DNA of 7,932 nucleotides. It comes from Spirochaetales bacterium. Its GTDB lineage: Bacteria; Spirochaetota; Spirochaetia; DTKZ01. The stretch lies in assembly GCA_031266855.1 (NCBI GenBank), contig JAISAF010000191.1, positions 1-7,932 on the forward strand, written 5' to 3'. The position numbers and the translations under genes were made by a program. The notes beneath the pieces were generated by a model. The model made no database searches, had not been told where the DNA came from, and saw only the letters and a list, made by a program, of their open reading frames with translations. Below are positions 1-5,916 of the stretch, one piece after another; within the stretch, counting starts at the first letter, position 1, and each line of letters opens with the position of its first letter.

Positions 1-47
1 AAGCGTAAACAGGTCTGTATGCGGCACAGCGGCGCATTCCATTATTC

Positions 48-671
48 CTATATTCTTTTTTCACAATATTCTTTCGCGCATAGTATTATGCTTTTATAAT
101 TTTCATTCATAAATCCGCCATCCTTATTATTTCTTATACAAAAATTTATTTTATCCAATGCTTTTTCATAATTACTTTTTATAATGTCTATTAATATTAT
201 ATTCAAATATTGTTCACTGTCATTTATTATACTTTCATAAAAACTGTCAATGCCATCTATTTTTTGTTTATATTGTTCTATAATATTATTTGAATAATTT
301 ATTATTTCCTCAAATTTTATTTCCGCCTCTTCTTTTTTGTTATAATTTAATTCGCGCTTATTAATTTCCATTGTCTTTGCGGTAAATACGCCGTTTACAT
401 GAAAACTTACTGGTTTATTTTTTATTTCGCCAGCCATATCAAATATTTCCCAGAAAATTTTATCCAATATTATTGGTTTTCCCTGTATACTTACCGTAAT
501 GTTTTTATTTTTATTACTTACACTGATTGAAATTATAAAAATAAAATCGTTGATAATTTTGTATACAAGACCGGAGATTGTTTTATATCCATATAATTTA
601 CTGTTATTTTTTATTGTCAGTTCCAGCGCCTTTTTATTTTCGTTTAATTGTTTTATTTCTTCCCGTTTCAT
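48..671 (-). CDS. Hypothetical AT-rich 207-aa cytosolic protein
   Basis: I do not recognise this protein. It starts with ATG at 671-669 and ends with TAG at 50-48. The N-terminal half looks like an alpha/beta fold: a charged helix (about residues 1-20), then beta-rich hydrophobic segments (about 38-55, ISGLVYKIINDFIFIISISV), an aromatic patch DKIFWEIFDMAG (about 70-81) and the motif FHVNGVFTA (about 90-98). The C-terminal half is helical and rich in Lys, Glu, Asn and Ile. There is no signal peptide or clear membrane segment, so it is probably cytosolic. Codons are strongly A/T-ending; sampled 60-base lines run about 17-32% GC, far below the neighbouring operon. That points to horizontal acquisition. 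Small orphan proteins of this style are sometimes immunity proteins of polymorphic toxins or members of anti-phage loci, but nothing here shows that. No partner gene is visible because the window ends 47 bp downstream. The reading frame is convincing; the function is unknown. Confidence 0.82.
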   Translation of the reverse strand: MKREEIKQLNENKKALELTIKNNSKLYGYKTISGLVYKIINDFIFIISISVSNKNKNITVSIQGKPIILDKIFWEIFDMAGEIKNKPVSFHVNGVFTAKTMEINKRELNYNKKEEAEIKFEEIINYSNNIIEQYKQKIDGIDSFYESIINDSEQYLNIILIDIIKSNYEKALDKINFCIRNNKDGGFMNENYKSIILCAKEYCEKRI

Positions 672-675
672 AAAG

Positions 676-682
676 CCCCTTT
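676..682 (-). promoter_or_regulatory. Ribosome binding site of the AT-rich gene
   Basis: On the minus strand the bases AAAGGGG lie 4 nt before the ATG at 671. This is a good Shine-Dalgarno match inside an otherwise AT-rich leader, and it supports the chosen start. Confidence 0.6.
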
Positions 683-744
683 AACAGTCTTACCATGTTT
701 TAATTTTTGAGTCAATAGAGCTACCCCACAGCTTAGGGAACGGT

Positions 745-816
745 TTCGATACAAAAACGGTGGAATTTGCCGCCATTCTGCGGCAAATTCCACAGACCTA
801 CCGGAAGGTTATCGAA
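745..816. repeat. Nested inverted repeat (72 bp)
   Basis: An outer 7-bp inverted repeat, TTCGATA at 745-751 and TATCGAA at 810-816, encloses a perfect 13-bp stem at 760-772 and 781-793 (inner arms TGGAATTTGCCG and CGGCAAATTCCA) with an 8-base loop. A further near-palindrome, CCTACCGGAAGG, lies between the inner stem and the right outer arm. The nested symmetry suggests a small mobile or palindromic intergenic element. I cannot assign a family. Confidence 0.6.
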
Positions 817-877
817 CAAGTCTAATAGAATGGCGCATAACGCTACCGCGGATTATTTGCTGTCCGCCGCCGGGCGC

Positions 878-958
878 GCGCAAGGGATTGAAGGGGTGCG
901 CAGCAGCCACGGCGCGAAGCGCCGGGGCCGGAGCGATAGCGCAGCCCCGCAAAGCCCG
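878..958 (+). repeat. GC-rich intergenic repeat, copy A
   Basis: Copy A reads left to right. It has an opening motif GCGCAAGGGATTGAAGGGG (878-896), a small hairpin CGGCGC-gaa-GCGCCG (910-924) and a closing motif GCAAAGCCCG (949-958). All three parts have close counterparts, in opposite orientation, upstream of the operon at 7509-7603 (copy B). For example CGGCGCGAAGCGCCGGGG at 910-927 matches the complement of 7509-7526 with one difference. This supports a dispersed repeat family, not chance GC-rich sequence. Confidence 0.6.
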
Positions 959-959
959 T

Positions 960-1008
960 TTTTTTTCGGTTTGGGAATTTGCGCCGCAAATTCCCAAACC
1001 GAAAAAAA
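960..1008. repeat. Perfect 23-bp stem hairpin
   Basis: Bases 960-982 pair perfectly with 986-1008, leaving a 3-base loop. The inner arms are GGGAATTTGC and GCAAATTCCC. Seven T bases open the left arm and seven A bases close the right arm. The hairpin begins 20 bp past the stop codon of the metallo-hydrolase gene. Because the T run is on the 5' side on either strand, it lacks the 3' U tract of an intrinsic terminator. It could stabilise the 3' end of the operon mRNA or be a palindromic repeat element. Confidence 0.85.
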
Positions 1009-1017
1009 TGCGCCAAA

Positions 1018-1033
1018 ATTACACGGATTACAC
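1018..1033. repeat. Short 9-bp-period tandem repeat over a stop codon
   Basis: ATTACAC occurs at 1018-1024 and again at 1027-1033 with GG between them, giving a 9-bp period. On the minus strand it reads GTGTAATCCGTGTAAT. The TAA stop of the metallo-hydrolase gene (1030-1028) and its last Val codon lie inside the second unit. Confidence 0.6.
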
Positions 1034-1960
1034 TTCAAACATTACCCCTTCCCGCGCGATATTAATTTTGGAAAATGTTTCAGCGCCATCCCCGCAGCAG
1101 TATTTTTGGGCGAGAGCCTCAAGCTGGGAATCGGTGCGCAGGGGGTCGTGATGGAAAAAATACAGTTTCTTTACTCCGGCCCTGTCCGCGGTCTGCATGG
1201 CGTATTCAAAGGTACTGTGGCCCCAGCCGGTTTTTGAGGCTTCATATTCCTCACGGGTGTACTGTGTGTCGTAAACCAGCACGTCGGCGTCCTGCAAAAA
1301 CCGTACAAGTTTTTCGTTTTCCTCTTCCGCGGCGAGAGCGCCTTCCCGCGCGGCGGATTCGTCGTAGCCGGGATCGGAAGGGTCTGTCGGGAAAACATTG
1401 CGGAAGGGTTCTGTGTCATAAGCGGTGCAGAAAACCCGGCCTTTATATTCCAGGCGGTAGCCAAGGCACAGGATGGGATGGTTTAAATATTTTGTTGTAA
1501 CAAAAATCCCGTCGCCCAGTTCAAACGAGGCTTCCTTGAGTTCGTGGTATTCGATATGCGCCGAAAGTTCGTCCTGGCGCACGGGAAAATATCTGTAGCG
1601 GAGCTGGCCGCCAATAACTTCTTCAAGGCGTTCCTCCTCGTAGCTTACGGGGCCGTAAATGCGGAGGTTCGTACTTTTCAGATAGATGGGCGCGAAAAAC
1701 GGGAAGCCCATAATATGGTCCCAGTGCGTGTGGGATATCAGAATGTCCGTATTAACCGGGCCTTTGGGTAAATCGTTTCGCATAATAAAGTCTCCGAGGG
1801 CGCGCAGCCCGGAACCCGCGTCGATAATGACAAGCCGGTTTTCTTCGCCGAAACGCAGCTCGATGCAGGCGGTATTTCCTCCGACGCGAACGGTATCGGG
1901 TCCGGGACAGGGTATGGAACCCCGGACGCCCCAAAATCTGAACGTGATTCGGTTTTTCAT
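1028..1960 (-). CDS. MBL-fold metallo-hydrolase, phosphodiesterase-like
   Basis: This 310-aa protein is a probable metal-dependent phosphoesterase of the metallo-beta-lactamase superfamily, in the branch often annotated as class II cAMP-phosphodiesterase-like or Lactamase_B_2. The N-terminus FRFWGVRGSIPCPGP (residues 7-21) and GGNTACIEL (27-35) are typical of this branch. The metal site looks complete: HTHWDH at 77-82, His161 in NHP, Asp182 in YDTE, His248 in GWGHST and His270/271 in FHHDP. Length is normal for the family and there is no signal peptide, so it should be cytosolic. It is the last gene of the operon. The ATG at 1960 lies 3 bp after the HDOD stop, with GAGGA at 1968-1972 inside the final HDOD codons, so translation is probably coupled. 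The substrate cannot be read from sequence; a cyclic nucleotide or other phosphodiester is a family-based guess. The stop codon lies within a short tandem repeat. Confidence 0.93.
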   Translation of the reverse strand: MKNRITFRFWGVRGSIPCPGPDTVRVGGNTACIELRFGEENRLVIIDAGSGLRALGDFIMRNDLPKGPVNTDILISHTHWDHIMGFPFFAPIYLKSTNLRIYGPVSYEEERLEEVIGGQLRYRYFPVRQDELSAHIEYHELKEASFELGDGIFVTTKYLNHPILCLGYRLEYKGRVFCTAYDTEPFRNVFPTDPSDPGYDESAAREGALAAEEENEKLVRFLQDADVLVYDTQYTREEYEASKTGWGHSTFEYAMQTADRAGVKKLYFFHHDPLRTDSQLEALAQKYCCGDGAETFSKINIAREGVMFEV

Positions 1961-1963
1961 GGA

Positions 1964-2854
1964 TTAGTCCTCGCCTGCCTTGAGAAAAATTTTGGCTTTT
2001 TCGATTTCCTGGACGAGTTCCCCGTGCATGGATTCCAGGCTGTCCCAGTTTATACCAAGATGATCCAGTATGTTTTGCGGAAGTTTTTCTGGATAGCGGG
2101 AGCCGGAGAATCCTATGCCGCTTATATTCACGTAGCAATTTGCCACGGCAACGGTATATACCAGTTCGGTATGTTCCTGCGCGCAGGATTCAGGGCTGTG
2201 GTGAGATTTTATGGTTTCGAGAATTTCTGCGCCGAACTTCCATTCCGAGCCGATAATGAAACCCGCACGGCTGTGGTCAAATCCGATGCACTCCTCTTCC
2301 AGTTGGAAGAGGGGCATGCGCTCCGTGTCCGCCCGGCTCATTGCCTGGACAAATTCCGCTGTCAGGGTATTGTTCAGCGGAATTTTTCCTATATCGTGCA
2401 GAAGCCCCGCTATAAAATATTCCTCAAGAATTTTCGGGTCAACGTTCCGGGTACGGGCAATCAGTTTGGACAGTACTCCCACGGAAAGGGAATGCCGCCA
2501 GAAACCGTTCATATTCAGGGCTTGAAAGTTTTCCTTCCTGCTGAGGTTGCCTAAAACCGCTGTACTCAGGGCCAGGTTCTTTACCGTATTGATTCCAAGC
2601 ATGATAATGGCGCGCACAAGGGATGTTACCTGATTGGTTACGCCGTAATAAGCGGAGTTAATCAGTTTCATAACGCGGGCCATCAAAACCGGATCAAGAC
2701 TGATGACTCTGTTCAGATCCACCGGAGAGGTATTGGGGTTATTCGCTATTTCCAGAATTTTACTAACAGTTACCGGCAGCGCGGGCAATTTGGAAATATA
2801 CGCGCTGACTTTTTTCAAATTTTCGTCCGCGTTCACGTTTTCGTCCGCACTCAT
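1964..2854 (-). CDS. HDOD-domain signalling protein
   Basis: This 296-aa protein is a cytosolic HDOD-domain protein, a family related to HD-type phosphohydrolases and usually involved in signal-dependent regulation. The HDOD signature runs from about residue 18: ISKLPALPVTVSKILEIA, then LNRVISLDPVLMARVMKLIN (48-65), SAYYG (67-71) and LVRAIIMLGINTVKNLAL (79-96). The second half keeps candidate metal ligands: His121 (FWRHS), HDIGK at 153-157, His194 (FDHSRAG) and His218-219 (SHHSPE). Many HDOD proteins are considered non-catalytic, so activity is uncertain, but the residues are present. There is no attached receiver, GGDEF or EAL domain. The ATG overlaps the TGA of the upstream TPR gene (ATGA, 2854-2851), implying translational coupling. 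A GGAG at 2868-2865 is 10 nt upstream. Its position between a TPR scaffold and an MBL phosphodiesterase-like gene suggests a shared signalling role; this is inference. Confidence 0.93.
   Translation of the reverse strand: MSADENVNADENLKKVSAYISKLPALPVTVSKILEIANNPNTSPVDLNRVISLDPVLMARVMKLINSAYYGVTNQVTSLVRAIIMLGINTVKNLALSTAVLGNLSRKENFQALNMNGFWRHSLSVGVLSKLIARTRNVDPKILEEYFIAGLLHDIGKIPLNNTLTAEFVQAMSRADTERMPLFQLEEECIGFDHSRAGFIIGSEWKFGAEILETIKSHHSPESCAQEHTELVYTVAVANCYVNISGIGFSGSRYPEKLPQNILDHLGINWDSLESMHGELVQEIEKAKIFLKAGED
1968..1972 (-). promoter_or_regulatory. Ribosome binding site within the HDOD gene end
   Basis: GAGGA on the minus strand sits 7 nt before the metallo-hydrolase ATG. It is formed by the last two sense codons of the HDOD gene (GAG GAC), which ties translation of the two genes together. 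Confidence 0.65.
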
Positions 2855-5800
2855 GGGCGCCTGTCTCCCAGCCGCGCTTCAATGGATTTGAGTTTTTCCT
2901 GTAAAACCGTTTTGACATCCTGATTGGGAAGATGCTCCGCAAGCCGGGAAACAAAATCGAAGGATTTTTTTACTTTATCAAGACTTACGGGCTTTTCCTT
3001 TGCGGATTCAGAAGATTCCGCTTTTTCAGGAAATTCCCGGTGAAGCCCCTGCCTGCCCCGGAGCATATTTTTCACCGCTTCGATTTTGAGAGGATAATCC
3101 GACCTGGTAAAAGCTGTACGTTTTTCCTGTGGCAGGCAGGCCACAAGAGATCGTAAATAATCCAGTAATTTTATTCCGTCGGCGGGTTTTGGCTGAATTT
3201 TCTTCGACGCCGGGGGAGGGGCGGTTTCCTGCGGCGACGGCGCGTATTCCAGTTCCGGCTCTGGTTCCGGTTCCGGCGGCGGTACGTTCTCGGCATCAAT
3301 TTCTTTCAGCATGGACTGGATCTGCTCTTCACTGCCCAGCGTGTCCTCAGGAAGAATCACCGGCTTCCGTTTCGGCCTCCGCTCGGGTTTGTATTCAGGT
3401 GAAGGCGCGGGGGAAGCCCGGCGCTCCCCGCCAGCCGCGCGGGGCTGGGGCGGTTCAGGGGATTCCTCTCCAGCTTCTTCCTGCCCCGCTGGAATTTCGT
3501 CTCCGGTTTCCCCGGTCTCTTCATTTTCATCAGGCAGTTCTTCCACTTCGTCAGGAAAATCTCCGTCAACTTCTTCTTCCAGTAGCGCTTCCTCAGCTTC
3601 CGGTATTTCCGGTTCAGCCGTTTCAGGGTCTTCCACCTCCGCGGCTTCCTCTGCCTCCATATCCGGCTCCAGCGTTTCCTGCGCCGCGGATTCTTCCGCT
3701 TCTTCCGCTTTTCCGTTTGTATCCGGCTCCAGCGCCTCTTCCATTTCATCAGACATTTCGTCAGATATTTCCGGGGGAGCCTCCTCTGGCTGGTCCCGCG
3801 AAACCTCCGGCGGAGGGGGAGGTTGAGGAGTATCAAAGGATTGCGGCGGCGTCTGTGGTACAGGCTCAGGCTGCGGCGCGGGTACGGACTCAGGCGCGGG
3901 AGATTCCCGCCGCTGCGGCGCGGCGGCTGGCTGTGGCGCGGGAGCGGACTCCGGCGCCGGGGATTCCTGTCGCCGCGGCGCGGAAGGCTCAGGCGGCGAT
4001 GGCGCGGGAGCCTGCCGCGGGAAAGGCGGAAAATACGGCGGAGGTTCCCTAGGAGGCGGAATAGAAGGAGCTTCCTCCTGCGGATATTCCTCCGGCGGCA
4101 CAGGCGGGCTTCCCCCGCCGGTAAAATTCGCGGGCAGCCTCCCCTCCTCCGGCAGACTATGAAGCGGCGTTACATTATCAAGAAGGACAATCTCTTGTTC
4201 CAGCCTCTCTTCCTCATCAGGTTCATCAGGCTTTTCTTCCTTCACAACAGTAGCGCCGCCGAAATCCAGAACAGGAATAGAATCCTCATCCATTTCAGCA
4301 AAGCCATCCACAAGAAGGCTCCCCGCCTCCGCCCGCCCGGAATTCGAGGAATCCATAGCAAGTTTTCCCAGCCGCGACAGGCTCCGCGCCCAGGCGTCCC
4401 TGTGATCGCTTTCAAAAGCCTCAACAGTCTTCTCGTATAAATCAAGACTCGCGTTCAAATCGCTAATATCCTGCGGAGTTGCCCGCTTCCCCTGGAGGTT
4501 TATAAGCCCGTCAACCGCCTCAATAGCGGACTCTTTCTTTCCCGCCTGCTGATAAGCCCGCGCGAGATTCGCTATGATTTCCCCGTTATCGGGAAACTCC
4601 TCATGAATCTTCTTAAAATGTTCCAAGGCCTCATCATTTTTTTCCTGATCCAGAAGTATCTCACCATACAGATTCAGCGCGTTTACATCAGAAGGATTAT
4701 CCGCAAGAAACTTATCAACCTCTTCCAGCGCGGCCTCATAATCCGCGGTATCCTTAAAAGCGCGGGCAATATCAAGCCGGAAAGATGATTCATTCGGATT
4801 TTCCCGCAGAATCCTGGTAAAATATTCAAGCCCCTTTTTTCTTCTATCGGTACGGAAACAGATATTCCCCATCATACGCAGGGCGCGGACATTCCCCGGC
4901 ATCTTCCCCAGCACCGCCTGCGTCTGTTTCTCCGCCTCCAGATAGTTTTTCGACTGAACCAGAACATTCGCATACTGGAGCTTCAAATCGGAATTATCAG
5001 GATTATGCGCAACAAGCCACTGCATATCAGCAAGAACATCCCCGCTTACCTGCTGGCTTTCCAGAAGCCGCCCCAGATTAACCGCGGCCTTACTGTACGT
5101 CCCATTCTCCTCAAGAGCCTTCTTGAAATAGCCTACCGCCTCCTTCGTGCGGCCCTGCTGAGCCAGAATAGAAGCGATATTGTTATTAATCATGGTGTTC
5201 TTCGGATCGATAGAAAGGATTTCCTTGAAAATCTGAATCGACTCCTCATACTCACCCATATTCTGCAAAACAATTCCAAGGTTATTCAGCCCATCAACCC
5301 AGCCAGGCCGCGAACGCACAGCAGCCTCAAACTGCTTCTTCGCGTCTTCAAGATTCCCCTGCGCCTGGCAGGATATTCCAAGATTATAACGCAGCATCGG
5401 ATGATTCGGATCGGAACGCAGCCCCCTGTTGAAAACTTCCGAAGCCTTGGAATAGTCACCCATTTTCTCGTACAAAGTACCAAGATTGTTATACGCCCGC
5501 GTAAACTCCGGATCCAGTTCTATCGCCTTGGTATAGGCATCGACAGCCAAAGGAATATTGTCATCCATCTTGTGAACATTACCAAGATTGTACCACATCT
5601 CAGCCGACTTGGGATTCAGCTCTATGGATTTCTCTATAGCTTTCAGACTCTGCCCCAGCTTGCCCATCTGCCGGTACACAACACCCAGATTGTTATACGC
5701 CTCAGAATTATCAGGATAAATTTTCAGAGCCTGCTCAAACTGCTTCGCCGCCTCAGGATATTTCTGCCGGGCGCTATAAATTGTCCCCAGAAGAATATAG

Positions 5801-5916
5801 ACTTCAGGCAGTTTCGGTGAATCCTTGACAAGTTTTAAAGCAGTCTTTTCCGCGGCCTCATAATCACCCAGTTGAAACGACTCTTTAGCACTCGCCAGTA
5901 ACTCTTCGCTATTCAC
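2851..5916 (-). CDS. Large TPR protein with Pro-rich and acidic linker
   Basis: This 1021-aa protein is a probable protein-protein interaction scaffold. Residues 1 to about 475 form roughly 14 consecutive 34-residue tetratricopeptide repeats. The clearest are at about 70-103 (SEAYNNLGVVYRQMGKL), 104-137, 138-171 and 206-239. A helical segment follows to about 540. Residues about 600-710 are proline-rich, including a tandem 20-residue repeat around 650-689 (ESPAPESAPAPQP, then ESPAPESVPAPQP). Residues about 711-820 are strongly acidic, and about 830-910 are again Pro-rich with a basic patch (ERRPKRKP). The C-terminus (about 911-1021) is predicted helical and may be a small folded domain. There is no signal peptide or membrane helix, so it is probably cytosolic. 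The start is GTG at 5916-5914, overlapping the upstream stop by 8 bp, with GAGG at 5930-5927 as a plausible ribosome site. Starting here keeps the first TPR helix intact. The partner proteins are unknown. Confidence 0.93.
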   Translation of the reverse strand: MNSEELLASAKESFQLGDYEAAEKTALKLVKDSPKLPEVYILLGTIYSARQKYPEAAKQFEQALKIYPDNSEAYNNLGVVYRQMGKLGQSLKAIEKSIELNPKSAEMWYNLGNVHKMDDNIPLAVDAYTKAIELDPEFTRAYNNLGTLYEKMGDYSKASEVFNRGLRSDPNHPMLRYNLGISCQAQGNLEDAKKQFEAAVRSRPGWVDGLNNLGIVLQNMGEYEESIQIFKEILSIDPKNTMINNNIASILAQQGRTKEAVGYFKKALEENGTYSKAAVNLGRLLESQQVSGDVLADMQWLVAHNPDNSDLKLQYANVLVQSKNYLEAEKQTQAVLGKMPGNVRALRMMGNICFRTDRRKKGLEYFTRILRENPNESSFRLDIARAFKDTADYEAALEEVDKFLADNPSDVNALNLYGEILLDQEKNDEALEHFKKIHEEFPDNGEIIANLARAYQQAGKKESAIEAVDGLINLQGKRATPQDISDLNASLDLYEKTVEAFESDHRDAWARSLSRLGKLAMDSSNSGRAEAGSLLVDGFAEMDEDSIPVLDFGGATVVKEEKPDEPDEEERLEQEIVLLDNVTPLHSLPEEGRLPANFTGGGSPPVPPEEYPQEEAPSIPPPREPPPYFPPFPRQAPAPSPPEPSAPRRQESPAPESAPAPQPAAAPQRRESPAPESVPAPQPEPVPQTPPQSFDTPQPPPPPEVSRDQPEEAPPEISDEMSDEMEEALEPDTNGKAEEAEESAAQETLEPDMEAEEAAEVEDPETAEPEIPEAEEALLEEEVDGDFPDEVEELPDENEETGETGDEIPAGQEEAGEESPEPPQPRAAGGERRASPAPSPEYKPERRPKRKPVILPEDTLGSEEQIQSMLKEIDAENVPPPEPEPEPELEYAPSPQETAPPPASKKIQPKPADGIKLLDYLRSLVACLPQEKRTAFTRSDYPLKIEAVKNMLRGRQGLHREFPEKAESSESAKEKPVSLDKVKKSFDFVSRLAEHLPNQDVKTVLQEKLKSIEARLGDRRP
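3871..3990 (-). repeat. 60-bp in-frame tandem repeat in TPR gene linker
   Basis: Two adjacent 60-bp units, starting near 3871 and 3931, encode two copies of a 20-residue Pro/Ala/Glu/Ser-rich segment. CTGCGGCGCGGGTACGGACT at 3871-3890 corresponds to CTGTGGCGCGGGAGCGGACT at 3931-3950. The period is a multiple of three, so gain or loss of units would keep the frame. Confidence 0.6.

Larger units (their letters stand above)
672..1027. other. Gene-free interval with palindromic repeats
   Basis: These 356 bp separate the operon end from the start of the AT-rich gene. Composition changes abruptly near 720, from AT-rich on the left to GC-rich with palindromes on the right. The interval holds a nested inverted repeat (745-816), a GC-rich repeat (878-958) and a very strong hairpin (960-1008). 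The short open frames crossing it on both strands are made of these repeats and have no credible start or coding character. Confidence 0.7.

Noticed and set aside
687..715. Promoter TTGACT (715-710) with TAAGAC (692-687) for the AT-rich gene
   Set aside because: The spacing of 17 is good, but the predicted transcript start near 680 falls within the ribosome binding site, and the -10 match is weak.
960..1008. Intrinsic transcription terminator for the operon
   Set aside because: The stem is very strong, but the T run is on the 5' side on both strands, so no U tract follows the hairpin.
767..1237. A 156-residue plus-strand open frame across the repeats
   Set aside because: It runs through the palindromes and into the antisense of the metallo-hydrolase gene, with no ribosome site or recognisable protein.
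3129..4052. A 307-residue plus-strand open frame, and a 171-residue one at 3311-3826
   Set aside because: They are antisense to the proline-rich and acidic linker of the TPR gene. Their Ser-, Pro- and Ala-rich translations follow from the biased codons of that region, and they lack a convincing start or domain.
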